Shown: positions 25,466 to 34,223 of the stretch, in pieces | Layout of the letters: every line of letters starts with the position of its first letter | Numbering within the stretch: the first letter of the stretch is position 1 | Assembly: GCA_946186665.1 (NCBI GenBank) | Contig: CAMHOE010000024.1 | Location: 1 to 36,772, forward strand | Origin: an uncultured Clostridia bacterium | Lineage (GTDB): Bacteria; Bacillota; Clostridia; Oscillospirales; Acutalibacteraceae | Direction: 5' to 3' | DNA length: 36,772 nucleotides | The notes under the pieces: model-generated | What the model was told of the DNA's origin: nothing | The model's database searches: none | What the model saw: only the letters and a program-made list of their open reading frames with translations | Program-made: the position numbers and the translations under genes

Positions 25466-25703
25466 GACGTAAACAGTAATAGCCAAAGTGCTCCCATAGG
25501 AGCACGACGCGGACGGTTTAATTAGAAGTTGATGCGTTCTAAGTCGTCCAGTGCGGTCACGCACAGCACGACGCGGACGGTTTAATTAGAAGTTGATGCG
25601 TTCTAAGTCGTCCAGTGCGGTCACGCACAGCACGACGCGGACGGTTTAATTAGAAGTTGATGCGTTCTAAATCGTCCAGTGCGATCACGCACCGGTCACG
25701 CAC
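25466..25703 (-). repeat. Repeat A copy 5 with triple 64-bp tandem
   Basis: The 64-bp core is repeated three times with exact period (25501-25564, 25565-25628, 25629-25692) and only a few base changes in the last unit, followed by an extra CGGTCACGCAC. The GTGCTCC-CATA-GGAGCAC hairpin is at the left end. It fills the ruvA-ruvB gap. Confidence 0.9.
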
Positions 25704-25740
25704 CACATTCCACATTCAAAATTATTAATGGGGTGATATT

Positions 25741-26781
25741 ATGGATGATTTTGATTTTGAAAACAGAATAGTCGCACCTACGGAAATTATGGGCGACAAT
25801 GACAGCGATAACCCTCTGCGCCCGAAAACACTTGATGATTACATCGGTCAGAAAAAAGCAAAACAAAATCTTGCAGTTTTTATTGAAGCCGCAAAACAAA
25901 GAAATGAAAGTCTTGACCATGTTCTGCTGTACGGACCGCCGGGTCTTGGCAAAACTACCCTTTCGGGAATAATAGCAAATGAGCTGCGTGTAAATCTTCG
26001 CATAACTTCCGGTCCTGCAATAGAAAAACCCGGAGATTTAGCTGCAATACTTACTAATCTCAACGAGGGCGACGTGCTTTTTATAGATGAGATACACCGC
26101 ATTTCCCGTGCAGTCGAGGAAATTCTGTATCCTGCAATGGAGGACTTCGCTATAGATATCGTGACAGGTAAGGGTCAGATGGCGGCTTCGTATCACCTGC
26201 CGCTGCCGCACTTCACACTTGTGGGGGCAACTACCCGAGCAGGACAGCTTACAGCACCTCTGCGCGACCGTTTCGGAGTGTCTCTGCGGCTGGAGCTTTA
26301 TACGCCTGAGGAGCTTGCACGTATCGTAACAAGAAGCGCTTCTATACTGAATATTGAAATTGAGCCGGACGGGGCACTGGAAATTGCGTCCCGTTCAAGG
26401 GGTACTCCGAGAATTGCAAACCGTATGTTAAAGCGTGTGCGCGACTTTGCACAGGTGATGTCTGACGGCGTTATCACACTGCAAACCGCACAGATAGCTC
26501 TGGAACGTCTGGAAATAGACGAGCTGGGGCTGGATGCAAACGACAGAAGAATGTTATCCGCAATAGTCAAATTCTACAGAGGAGGACCCGTTGGTCTGGA
26601 AACTCTTGCAGCCGCTATCGGTGAAGAGGCTGTAACTATAGAGGACGTGATTGAGCCTTATCTCATGCAGATAGGATTCCTTAACCGTACACCGAGAGGC
26701 CGCTGTATAACAAAAGCCGCCTGTCTGCATATGGGCTTTGATATGCCTGATGCACAGGACGGTCAGATAAAATTCGAGTGA
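25741..26781 (+). CDS. ruvB: Holliday junction branch-migration helicase RuvB
   Basis: Hexameric AAA+ motor that drives branch migration on RuvA-bound junctions. It is 346 residues with Walker [10 protein letters not shown], Walker B LFIDEIHR, sensor I VGATTRAG and the arginine-finger region APLRDRFG, then a winged-helix C terminus. GGGGTGATATT precedes the ATG. It is followed by xseA after 6 bp, so it heads a ruvB-xseA-xseB-ispA operon. Confidence 0.98.
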   Translation: MDDFDFENRIVAPTEIMGDNDSDNPLRPKTLDDYIGQKKAKQNLAVFIEAAKQRNESLDHVLLYGPPGLGKTTLSGIIANELRVNLRITSGPAIEKPGDLAAILTNLNEGDVLFIDEIHRISRAVEEILYPAMEDFAIDIVTGKGQMAASYHLPLPHFTLVGATTRAGQLTAPLRDRFGVSLRLELYTPEELARIVTRSASILNIEIEPDGALEIASRSRGTPRIANRMLKRVRDFAQVMSDGVITLQTAQIALERLEIDELGLDANDRRMLSAIVKFYRGGPVGLETLAAAIGEEAVTIEDVIEPYLMQIGFLNRTPRGRCITKAACLHMGFDMPDAQDGQIKFE

Positions 26782-26787
26782 TAAATT

Positions 26788-28035
26788 ATGGACAATAATA
26801 TTTTAACAGTATCAGGACTTAATCTGTACGTAAAGACTCTTCTGTCATCCGACAGAAATCTTCGCTCGGTATATCTCAGAGGTGAGATATCCAATCTTAC
26901 CGACCACTACCGTTCGGGGCATATCTATTTGACTCTTAAAGATGACAGGTCGGCAATCAAGGCTGTGATGTTTGCAGGCAATGCAAAATATCTGAAGTTC
27001 AAGCCAAAGGATGGCATGATGGTAATAGTACGGGGAAGTGTATCGCTGTATGATGTTACCGGAACCTATCAGTTTTATATTGAAGATATGCAGCCGGATG
27101 GTGTTGGCGCTCTGAGTCTTGCATTTGAGCAGCTGAAGGAAAAGCTCCGTTCAGAGGGACTTTTCGATGAAGCGCACAAAAAGCCGCTGCCGCCCTTTCC
27201 GAAACGCATAGGAGTAATAACCTCTCCTACGGGTGCTGCGGTACAGGATATTCTGAGGATACTCAAAAGACGATATCCTGTGGGTGAAATAATCATGTGT
27301 CCCGTCGCAGTTCAGGGAGAAAACGCTGTTCCTCAGCTTATAGAAGCTGTCAGAAGATTTGACCGTCTGGGCTGCGCCGATGTTATTATAATAGGCAGGG
27401 GCGGAGGTTCTATAGAGGACCTGTGGGCGTTCAATGATGAAGGTCTTGCCCGTGCAATATTTGACTGCGGTACACCCGTTGTGTCCGCCGTAGGACACGA
27501 AACCGACTTTACAATATGCGACTTTGTTTCGGATGTCCGCGCATCTACTCCATCCGCCGGCGCAGAGCTTGTATCGCCTGAGATCGACTCCATTATCTCC
27601 ACTGTAAGCTATTGCAGAAGGCGCATAGGGGATGAAATGATATCGCGGCTGAAATATGAAAAGGAACGTCTTGAAAGGCTGTCAAAGGCAAAGGTGCTGA
27701 AGTCACCTATGGAGATAGTAGAACACCGCAGACAAAGACTTGATATGCTCAGCTCCGGACTGAAAAACAGTTATTCGGCTGTGCTTTCCGGAAAACAGCA
27801 AAGCTTTGCATATCTCAATTCAAAGCTTGACGCACTCAGCCCTCTTAAGGTGCTTTCAAGAGGATATTCCATCACAATGAAAAACAACAAGCCGGTTCTT
27901 TCCGTAAAAAATGTAGAAGAAAACGATCAACTCCAAATAAGACTTTCAGACGGAGACATACTGTGCAAGGCGGAAAAAATAAAGCCGCTGTCCCCTGAGC
28001 AAAAGCTTTCGAATAAAAATTCGGTGGGAGGATAA
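26788..28035 (+). CDS. xseA: Exodeoxyribonuclease VII large subunit
   Basis: Catalytic subunit of the single-strand exonuclease VII. The N-terminal OB-fold (LTVSGLNLYVKTLL, VYLRGEISN) is followed by the catalytic core (PKRIGVITSPTGAAVQDI; GRGGGSIEDLWAFNDE; VGHETDFT), a coiled coil (about 285-350) and LSRGYSI. It is 415 residues. It is 6 bp after ruvB and 3 bp before xseB; the holoenzyme needs both subunits. Confidence 0.97.
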   Translation: MDNNILTVSGLNLYVKTLLSSDRNLRSVYLRGEISNLTDHYRSGHIYLTLKDDRSAIKAVMFAGNAKYLKFKPKDGMMVIVRGSVSLYDVTGTYQFYIEDMQPDGVGALSLAFEQLKEKLRSEGLFDEAHKKPLPPFPKRIGVITSPTGAAVQDILRILKRRYPVGEIIMCPVAVQGENAVPQLIEAVRRFDRLGCADVIIIGRGGGSIEDLWAFNDEGLARAIFDCGTPVVSAVGHETDFTICDFVSDVRASTPSAGAELVSPEIDSIISTVSYCRRRIGDEMISRLKYEKERLERLSKAKVLKSPMEIVEHRRQRLDMLSSGLKNSYSAVLSGKQQSFAYLNSKLDALSPLKVLSRGYSITMKNNKPVLSVKNVEENDQLQIRLSDGDILCKAEKIKPLSPEQKLSNKNSVGG

Positions 28036-28038
28036 ACT

Positions 28039-28254
28039 ATGAAGAAGAAATTAGATTATGAAAAGTCCATCCTCAGACTTCAGGAAATAGTGGAGCTTCT
28101 TGAAAACGGAGATATGCCTTTAGAGGACTCCATGAAGCTGTTTGAGGAAGGCACGATGCTTTCTGCGCAATGCTACGAAGTGCTGCAAAAAGCCGAGCAG
28201 AAGATAACTCTTCTGTCTGATATCGAAAAAAAGGAGGACATTGAAAATGAGTGA
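28039..28254 (+). CDS. xseB: Exodeoxyribonuclease VII small subunit
   Basis: A 71-residue helical partner of XseA. It shows the family pattern YEKSILRLQEIVELLENGDM then LEDSMKLFEEG. The ATG at 28039 has GGGAGG upstream. It overlaps the ispA start by 8 bases. Confidence 0.95.
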   Translation: MKKKLDYEKSILRLQEIVELLENGDMPLEDSMKLFEEGTMLSAQCYEVLQKAEQKITLLSDIEKKEDIENE

Positions 28255-29119
28255 CAGCTTAAAGCTATTTGAACAGGAGCTTATTTCGTATCTGCCAAAG
28301 GAAGACGGATACATAAACACTGTTATTGAGTCAATGCGGTACAGCCTGACAGCAGGCGGAAAACGTATTCGTCCCATGCTTGTCATAGAGTTTGCAAAGC
28401 TGTGCGGCGGAAATGAAGAAGCCGCCATGCCCTTTGCCTGCGGCATAGAAATGATACACACATATTCTCTGATACATGACGACCTTCCCTGTATGGACAA
28501 TGACGACCTCAGGCGTGGAAAGCCCACAAATCACAAGGTATTCGGTGAAGCTGCCGCCGTACTGGGAGGGGATGCGCTTCTGACTTTAGCATTCGGAACA
28601 GTACTGTCCGAAAGGTCGGTCACTCTGAACGGATACGAAAAATGCGCCCGTGCGGCAAGACTTCTTGCCGACAACGCAGGCGCAGAGGGTATGATAGGCG
28701 GACAGATAATTGACACAGAAAGCGAAAACAGAGAGGTCACACCGGAGCGTTTAAGGATAATGGACTCCAAAAAAACCGGTGCGCTCATAAAGGCATCCTG
28801 TCTGCTGGGCTGTATCTGTGCAGGCGCATCTGCTGAGGAATTCAAAGCCGCAGAGGATTACGCCGAAAACATAGGATTAGCCTTCCAGATAGTTGATGAC
28901 ATTCTGGATGTTACATCAGACGAAGCCACACTGGGAAAGCCCATCGGCAGTGACAAAGAGAACAACAAGTCTACCTATGTATCACTTTTAGGTCTTGAAA
29001 AATGCAGAGAGCTATGCGACGAGCTTACGAACAAAGCCCTCAGCTCCCTTGACATTTTCACAGCTGACACCTCTCCCCTTCGTTCCCTCGCCCTCACCCT
29101 CCGTGACCGAACCTCCTAA
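28247..29119 (+). CDS. ispA: Farnesyl diphosphate synthase (polyprenyl synthetase)
   Basis: Condenses isopentenyl and dimethylallyl diphosphates to geranyl/farnesyl diphosphate for undecaprenyl carrier and quinone synthesis. First aspartate-rich motif IHDDLPCMDNDD, second QIVDDILDV; GGKRIRPML binds diphosphate. The start was set at ATG 28247 with GGAGG 9 bases upstream, overlapping xseB; a TTG two codons earlier is also open. It is 290 residues. In many clostridia dxs follows; here repeat B2 begins 1 base after the stop instead. Confidence 0.95.
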   Translation: MSDSLKLFEQELISYLPKEDGYINTVIESMRYSLTAGGKRIRPMLVIEFAKLCGGNEEAAMPFACGIEMIHTYSLIHDDLPCMDNDDLRRGKPTNHKVFGEAAAVLGGDALLTLAFGTVLSERSVTLNGYEKCARAARLLADNAGAEGMIGGQIIDTESENREVTPERLRIMDSKKTGALIKASCLLGCICAGASAEEFKAAEDYAENIGLAFQIVDDILDVTSDEATLGKPIGSDKENNKSTYVSLLGLEKCRELCDELTNKALSSLDIFTADTSPLRSLALTLRDRTS

Positions 29120-29120
29120 G

Positions 29121-29490
29121 CGCCGGCGCAGAGCCTGCGCACCCGATTCACGTTGGCGTTCGCTAAAGCTCACTCTGTTATTCTGACCGAACATTCATTG
29201 TCCGCGATTGACGGCGGCGCAAAGCTTGCGCACCCGATTCGCGGCGGCGTTCGCTTGCGCTCACTCTGTTATTCTGACCGAACATTCATTGTCCGCGATT
29301 AACGGCGCAGAACCGAAAGACACTTGTCCCCATCCGCTGGCGCAGCCCTTAGGGGCTGCTGTTTCGGCTATTTTTTCCAAACATACACTCCCTCCACTTC
29401 CTCGACTTCATGCGCCTATACAGTGTAAAGCTGTAATTTTTATTATACTTACTATAATTCGTTTTCGCATAAGCGAAAACGTACCACAAC
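29121..29490 (+). repeat. Repeat B copy 2a with internal 91-bp duplication
   Basis: H1 GCGCAG/CTGCGC, CACCCGATTCACG through TGTCCGCGATTGACGG, then the same segment repeated 91 bp later with H1 GCGCAA/TTGCGC; H2 GCAGCCC/GGGCTGC; TTCATGCGCC; H3 CGTTTTCGC/GCGAAAACG; GTACCACAAC. It fills most of the 585-bp gap between ispA and the FAD-dependent dehydrogenase gene. Confidence 0.85.
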
Positions 29491-29546
29491 CATTCACTAT
29501 TCACTATTTACTATTCACTATTCGTTATTCACCATTCACTATTCAC
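29491..29546. repeat. Heptamer array (TATTCAC family), eight units
   Basis: CATTCAC, TATTCAC, TATTTAC, TATTCAC, TATTCGT, TATTCAC, CATTCAC, TATTCAC directly after the GTACCACAAC end of repeat B2a. Confidence 0.85.
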
Positions 29547-29553
29547 TTTTTCC

Positions 29554-29677
29554 GGGCTGCTGTTTCATGTGAAAATATAAATCTTTTTCCTACTCAACTT
29601 TATGTGCCTGTACTGTGTGAAGTTGTAGTTTTTATTATACTTACTATAATTCGTTTTGCTTTAGCAAAACGTACCAC
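29554..29677 (+). repeat. Repeat B copy 2b (truncated 3' half)
   Basis: Starts in the second arm of H2 (GGGCTGCTGTTTC), then CAACTTTATGTGCC, ACTTACTATAATTCG and H3 CGTTTTGC/GCAAAACG with GTACCAC. H3 has lost one base pair from both arms compared with B2a. Confidence 0.8.
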
Positions 29678-29712
29678 TATTATTCATTATTAAGTCTTAA
29701 GTTTTCAGTATT
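29678..29712. repeat. Heptamer array at the dehydrogenase stop
   Basis: TATTCAT, TATTAAG, TCTTAAG, TTTTCAG, TATTCAT. It supplies the TGA stop (29705-29707) of the gene on the minus strand. Confidence 0.6.
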
Positions 29713-31294
29713 CATTAATTATAATTTTCTCCGCCGCCTTTATTCCGTCTACTGCTGCGGACATTATGCCGCCGGCGTATCCGGCTCCCTCTCCGCAGGG
29801 ATACAGCCCTTTGAGGGAAACCGACTGCATACTTTCGTCACGCAATATCCTGACAGGCGAGGAACTCCGGCTCTCAACAGCTGTAAGTACGGCGTCCCCG
29901 TCATCAAAGCCGCTGAGCCTTCCGCCCATCAGCGCGATACCCTCACGAAGAGAGTCCGTCATAAACTGCGGCAGACACATATCGAGGGATGTCAGCTCGT
30001 ATCCCGGCTCATAGCTCGGTACAACGGAACCTATTGCAGTTGACCGCTGCTTTTTTATGAAGTCACACACACGCTGTACCGGAGCATTGTAGCTTCCTCC
30101 TCCAAGCTCAAACGCCTTTGCTTCGAGCTTTCTTTGCAGTTCAACTCCTGCAAGAATGTCACTGCTGCCAATATCGTTTGTGGTAATGCCAACAAGCAGT
30201 GCGGAATTTGCGTTGCGCTTGTCCCGTGCAAATTCACTCATACCGTTTGTGACAAGCCGTCCCTTTTCACTTGCCGCTGCAACTACGGTTCCGCCGGGAC
30301 ACATACAGAAGGTGTATACTCCCCTTCCGCTTTTAAGATGTACTGCAAGTTTATAGTCAGCTGCGCCAAGATACGGGCTGTTGTAAAAGCTGCCGTATTG
30401 ACTGCGGTTTATCATTTCCTGCAAATGCTCTATGCGCACTCCCATTGCAAATGGTTTCTGCTCCATCTTTATTCCGCTGTCATAAAGCATTTTGAATGTA
30501 TCTCTTGCGCTGTGACCTATGGCAAGGATAATGTTATCAGCTTCAAGGAAAATCTTTTTGCCGTCAGTCTCCAGCTCAGCACCTGTTACAGTGCCGTCCT
30601 TTGCTCTCAGTGCTGTAAGCTTCGTGCCGAACATAAACTCGCCGCCAAGCGAAATTATATCCTGTCTGATATTCTTTACTGTACTTTTGAGGATATCCGT
30701 ACCGATATGCGGCTTTGCAAGATATAGTATCTCTTCCGGAGCGCCATGCTCTGCAAATTCCATAAGTACCTTTCGTATACGGCTGTCCTTAGTTCCGGTG
30801 TTGAGCTTGCCGTCGGAAAATGTTCCGGCTCCGCCCTCACCGAATTGTATATTGGATGATGTATCAAGCTGTCCTGATATTCTGAAGCGTTCAACATCTC
30901 TTGTTCTGCTGTCAACATCACGTCCTCTTTCAATGACTATTGGCTGCTGTCCTGCCTGAGCAAAGATAAGAGCGGCAAACAAACCGCAGGGCCCGCTGCC
31001 GATAACCACCGGTCTGCGTCTGAGCTTACGGCAATCTGGCAGTTCATATTTGTATTCCTGCACAACAGCGGCGCTTCTGCATCCCCGCACAGCTTTTTGT
31101 TCACTGACGGACAATCTGATATCCAGTGAAGCCGTAAAGTGTATGTCGCTTTTTCTTCTTGCGTCCACACTGCGTTTGTACAGCGAAATATATTTTATAT
31201 CTCCCGCGCTGATATTCAGTTTTTTAGCCGCCGCTTTTTTCAGCGCTGATTGGTCATAATCCAGCGGCAGAGAAATATCGTTAAGTCTTATCAT
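29705..31294 (-). CDS. FAD-dependent dehydrogenase, uncharacterised
   Basis: A 529-residue flavoprotein. After an N-terminal domain of ~90 residues with a conserved SLYKRSVDARRK stretch comes a Rossmann FAD site (VVIGSGPCGLFAALIFAQAG near residue 96), then ERGRDVDSRTRDV, FGEGGAGTFSDGKL, and a C-terminal FAD contact (GLYPCGEGAGYAGGI). The family is widespread in anaerobes and annotated only as NAD(P)/FAD-dependent oxidoreductase; the substrate is not known to me. GGAG precedes the ATG. It follows ptsH, but a terminator lies between them. Confidence 0.9.
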   Translation of the reverse strand: MIRLNDISLPLDYDQSALKKAAAKKLNISAGDIKYISLYKRSVDARRKSDIHFTASLDIRLSVSEQKAVRGCRSAAVVQEYKYELPDCRKLRRRPVVIGSGPCGLFAALIFAQAGQQPIVIERGRDVDSRTRDVERFRISGQLDTSSNIQFGEGGAGTFSDGKLNTGTKDSRIRKVLMEFAEHGAPEEILYLAKPHIGTDILKSTVKNIRQDIISLGGEFMFGTKLTALRAKDGTVTGAELETDGKKIFLEADNIILAIGHSARDTFKMLYDSGIKMEQKPFAMGVRIEHLQEMINRSQYGSFYNSPYLGAADYKLAVHLKSGRGVYTFCMCPGGTVVAAASEKGRLVTNGMSEFARDKRNANSALLVGITTNDIGSSDILAGVELQRKLEAKAFELGGGSYNAPVQRVCDFIKKQRSTAIGSVVPSYEPGYELTSLDMCLPQFMTDSLREGIALMGGRLSGFDDGDAVLTAVESRSSSPVRILRDESMQSVSLKGLYPCGEGAGYAGGIMSAAVDGIKAAEKIIINEY

Positions 31295-31387
31295 TATGTT
31301 ATCTCCGTTAAATCAATTATTTCACAGCTGTTTTCATTCAGCGTAAAGCATAGCTTTCCTCAGCCCTCCGCAAATGCAGTAAAGGAT

Positions 31388-31417
31388 ATAAAAAATGCGC
31401 CCGAAAAACGGACGCAT
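31388..31417 (-). terminator. Terminator of the HPr gene
   Basis: Stem ATGCGTCCG/CGGGCGCAT with loop TTTTT, then TTTTTTATA on the minus strand, 45 bases after the stop. Confidence 0.85.
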
Positions 31418-31462
31418 GTTACGGCGAAAACGCCAAAGGATTCATTTGCAGTTCAGGACTGA

Positions 31463-31726
31463 TTACTCAGAAAAGCCTGACTGGATAAGTTTGATAAGAC
31501 TGTCAACGGCTGCTTCCTCATCTGCACCGTCAGCCATTACCTTGATGGTAGTACCGCCAACGATACCGAGAGACAGAACACCGAGAAGGCTCTTTGCATT
31601 AACTCTTCTTTCTTCCTTTTCTACCCATATAGAAGACTTGAACTCATTAGCCTTCTGGATGAAAAAGGTAGCAGGACGAGCGTGGAGACCAACCTGGTTC
31701 TGAACCATTACTTCCTTAACGTACAT
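31463..31726 (-). CDS. ptsH: Phosphocarrier protein HPr
   Basis: An 87-residue HPr. The phosphorylatable His15 is in GLHARPA and the regulatory Ser46 in NAKSLLGVLSLG, so it can serve both PTS sugar transport and, through HPr kinase, catabolite control. His15 excludes Crh. No PTS enzyme I gene is adjacent. GAGGAGG lies before the ATG. Monocistronic, with its own promoter and terminator. Confidence 0.96.
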   Translation of the reverse strand: MYVKEVMVQNQVGLHARPATFFIQKANEFKSSIWVEKEERRVNAKSLLGVLSLGIVGGTTIKVMADGADEEAAVDSLIKLIQSGFSE

Positions 31727-32233
31727 GATAAATTCCTCCTCAACAATAATTTAACCCCTAAACATTATAAACAACTACAGGATATCTTTCTACCCCTTTG
31801 CCCTTAAATGTATACTACAATTATAACACAATTTACGCTTTGGTCAACAGTTTTATAAAACTTTGGGCTTATGTACGATTTAAAAAGTTTACTCAAAGAA
31901 TGATTTTGTGCAAAGTGCTACAAATGTTGAAAACTTTTAGTTTTGAACAGGCAGAATGATGTCGTATTTACCCAACTAGGGTATATGATTGCGATGATTT
32001 TGTATATTTTTGTATTTTATTTTTCTTTATACAATTTAAGATTATATGAAAATCAATTATTTTGTCAACATGCACAAATCACGCTAAATATCTTGAAAAA
32101 ATTATGTCGGCTTTTAATCTGGACATTTTAATAATTTATTAACAAGATTTCCTGACGATGTATAAATATGAATTTTACACTGTTTTTACTCATGTTTTCT
32201 TTCACAAAGCGAATTTATTATTCCGAATAGTAA
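31727..32233. other. AT-rich gene-free stretch upstream of HPr
   Basis: Holds the HPr promoter (31820-31847). A 62-codon plus-strand frame at 31943 starts at TTG without a ribosome binding site and I do not accept it. Otherwise nothing recognisable. rplS, which often follows trmD in Firmicutes, is not here. Confidence 0.5.
31820..31847 (-). promoter_or_regulatory. Promoter of ptsH
   Basis: TTGACC, 16-bp spacer, TATAAT on the minus strand, leader about 85 bases. Confidence 0.7.
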
Positions 32234-32353
32234 TTAAAAGTTTTTATCATCCGCAATACAAAACTGGCAATATTGACCACATTTACATTCTTTCGGATAC
32301 CAGTTTATATCAGCGCATAATTGTACAATAGTGCTTTTTCTACAATAAACCAT
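32234..32353 (-). CDS. Putative 39-residue cysteine-rich microprotein
   Basis: An ATG frame overlapping the last 14 bases of trmD in another frame. TGGAG lies 5 bases upstream of the ATG. The 39 residues include six cysteines (4, 13, 23, 25, 29, 32), with CKCGQYCQFC forming a CxCx3CxxC pattern that could bind zinc or an iron-sulfur cluster; it ends DDKNF. Translational coupling to trmD is plausible. I do not recognise the family, and a frame this short could be chance. Confidence 0.45.
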   Translation of the reverse strand: MVYCRKSTIVQLCADINWYPKECKCGQYCQFCIADDKNF

Positions 32354-33077
32354 TTTTCTCCAGAAGCTTTTTGTCGCTTTCGGACAGTTCAAGCTTTACG
32401 AGCATATCAGGACGTTTTTTTGCAGTCTCTATAAGCGACTGCTCATGCCGCCATTTTTCTATATTCGCATGATGACCGCTGAGCAGTACCTCCGGCACAT
32501 CCCTGCCTCTCCACTGCGCAGGCTTTGTATACTGAGGATATTCAAGCAGTCCGCTGTAGTGGCTTTCCTCTTCAAAACAGATATCATCCGACAGCACCTC
32601 AGGTATCATCCTGCACACGCTGTCTGTCAGCACAAGCGCAGGAAGTTCACCTCCTGTAAGAACATAATCGCCTATAGATATCTCCTCATCTATATATTCA
32701 TCAAGCACACGCTGGTCAACGCCCTCATAGTGTCCGCAGAGTATCGCTATATTTTCAAGTCCGGCAAGCTCCCTTACCTTTTCCTGAGTCAGCACCTTAC
32801 CTTTAGGAGACATATATATAAAATGCGGGCGTTTGCCTATAGTCCTGCAAAGCTCTTCAAAACAAAGCGCTATAGGCTCTGCTTTCATCAGCATACCCAT
32901 ACCGCCGCCATAGGTAGTATCATCCACCCTCCTGTGCTTATCAAAGGCAAAGTCTCTCAGCTGATGACATCTCAGCTCCACTGCGCCTTTTTTCTGTGCC
33001 CTGCCAATAATACTCTCCCCCAGCACTGTATCGCACATTTCCGGAAAAAGCGTTATCAAATCAATCCTCATCATCAA
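32340..33077 (-). CDS. trmD: tRNA (guanine37-N1)-methyltransferase TrmD
   Basis: SPOUT-knot enzyme that methylates G37 and prevents frameshifting. It is 245 residues with RIDLITLFPEMC at the start, GGGMGMLMK, LCGHYEGVDQRV and the knot SIGDYVLTGGELPAL. The real start is probably the ATG at 33074 or 33071 (AAGGGA upstream); the reading frame shown opens with TTG. It overlaps the end of rimM, so the two are translationally coupled. Confidence 0.97.
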   Translation of the reverse strand: MMMRIDLITLFPEMCDTVLGESIIGRAQKKGAVELRCHQLRDFAFDKHRRVDDTTYGGGMGMLMKAEPIALCFEELCRTIGKRPHFIYMSPKGKVLTQEKVRELAGLENIAILCGHYEGVDQRVLDEYIDEEISIGDYVLTGGELPALVLTDSVCRMIPEVLSDDICFEEESHYSGLLEYPQYTKPAQWRGRDVPEVLLSGHHANIEKWRHEQSLIETAKKRPDMLVKLELSESDKKLLEKNGLL

Positions 33078-33573
33078 ATAGTCCCTTCATAGGTCTGAGC
33101 TTTATAACACCGCCGTCAATATCCTTCTCCACAACTACATCCGGTATCACCGGAACAAGATAGTCCCTGCCATCCTTTGTGACCTGATATAGGTCATTTG
33201 CACCCGTTTTCAATACATCAGTCACTTCGCCGTAATACTCACCGCTGTCAGCATCCTCAACCCTCAGTCCGATAAGGTCCTGTATAAAGTTTGTACCCTT
33301 CGGCAAATGCGCATCATCACGGTCGATATACAATATCTTTCCTCTGAGCATATCAGCCTGTTCCACATTATCCACACCGTCAAGCTGTACTATCGCTATA
33401 TTCTTATGCGCTCTTGCCTTTATTATTTTCATCTCCGTACCGTCTGCATAAAACAGTCTTTTAAATCTGCACAAAAAAACGGCGCTGTCGCACCAGGGGT
33501 CTATTCTCACTTCTCCCTTAAGCCCATGTGTTCCTACAATTTTTCCGACTTCAATATACTTCTTCTTCATCAT
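33061..33573 (-). CDS. rimM: Ribosome maturation factor RimM
   Basis: Assists 30S head assembly around S19. It is 170 residues: VGKIVGTHGLKGEVRI starts the N-terminal barrel and the PRC-barrel domain follows (LIGLRVEDADSGEYYGEVTD; VPVIPDVV). It lies between khpA and trmD in the standard order. Confidence 0.96.
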   Translation of the reverse strand: MMKKKYIEVGKIVGTHGLKGEVRIDPWCDSAVFLCRFKRLFYADGTEMKIIKARAHKNIAIVQLDGVDNVEQADMLRGKILYIDRDDAHLPKGTNFIQDLIGLRVEDADSGEYYGEVTDVLKTGANDLYQVTKDGRDYLVPVIPDVVVEKDIDGGVIKLRPMKGLFDDED

Positions 33574-33631
33574 TTCATCTCCTGTTCTGTAAAAAAACGG
33601 GGAAAGCGCATAACGGCTTCCCCCTGATTTG

Positions 33632-33865
33632 TCAGTCTATCTCGACCTGAATTTTTTCTTCGTGTCTTGCAGCGGCCGCTCTCATAACTGTACGGATAGC
33701 CTTTGCAATACGTCCCTGGCGTCCGATAACTCTTCCCATGTCTGCTTCGTCAACATGAAGATGATAAACGGTTACTCCCTCTTCATTCTTCTCGTCAACT
33801 GTGACATTGATAGCATCGGGCTTCTCAACGAGTCCCTTAACAATTGATACTAATAACTCTTCCAT
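33632..33865 (-). CDS. khpA: KH-domain RNA-binding protein KhpA
   Basis: A 77-residue single KH domain with GRQG at 48-51 in the RNA-binding loop (GRVIGRQGRIAKAIRTVM). KhpA works with KhpB on cell division and envelope messages in other Firmicutes. It starts 17 bp after rpsP. Confidence 0.95.
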   Translation of the reverse strand: MEELLVSIVKGLVEKPDAINVTVDEKNEEGVTVYHLHVDEADMGRVIGRQGRIAKAIRTVMRAAAARHEEKIQVEID

Positions 33866-33882
33866 TGTTACCTCCGCAGGAC

Positions 33883-34125
33883 TCAGATGATGTTATTCTT
33901 CTTCATAAGTGCCTTTACGGTATCTGTGGGCTGTGCGCCGTTAGCGATCCACTTCTTTGCCTTATCCTCATCGATTTTGAACTCTGAGGGATCTGCAAGG
34001 GGATTGTATGTGCCGATTTCCTCGATAAATCTGCCGTCACGGGGATATCTTGAATCTGCAACTACCACACGATAAAAAGGTGCTTTCTTTGCTCCTACAC
34101 GACGAAGTCTGATCTTTACTGCCAT
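33883..34125 (-). CDS. rpsP: 30S ribosomal protein S16
   Basis: An 80-residue S16: [40 protein letters not shown], and a C-terminal helix. GGAGGT lies before the ATG. A small hairpin (34149-34169) is in the leader. It heads the rpsP-khpA-rimM-trmD operon, which is cut off from ffh by repeat DNA. Confidence 0.98.
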   Translation of the reverse strand: MAVKIRLRRVGAKKAPFYRVVVADSRYPRDGRFIEEIGTYNPLADPSEFKIDEDKAKKWIANGAQPTDTVKALMKKNNII

Positions 34126-34223
34126 TTTTATTTACCTCCATAAATTCTGACACTGTGCTTAGCACTGTCTTTTGTTTTTATATTTTCACCAATAATACAT
34201 TGGATGAAAGACCACATAAAAAA

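Noticed and set aside
25299-25703. Possible CRISPR array in the ruvA-ruvB gap
   Set aside because: The 64-bp units are contiguous with no unique spacers between repeats and there are no cas genes.
29121-29704. Several open frames in the ispA-dehydrogenase gap
   Set aside because: They run through repeat B and heptamer arrays, differ between copies, and lack ribosome binding sites.
31943-32131. A 62-codon hydrophobic plus-strand frame upstream of HPr
   Set aside because: TTG start without Shine-Dalgarno in very AT-rich DNA where long open frames of Phe/Leu/Ile/Tyr codons arise by chance.
34149-34169. Hairpin in the rpsP leader considered as a ribosomal-protein autoregulatory element
   Set aside because: A single small imperfect hairpin with no recognised consensus; followed by T-rich DNA on the opposite strand only.
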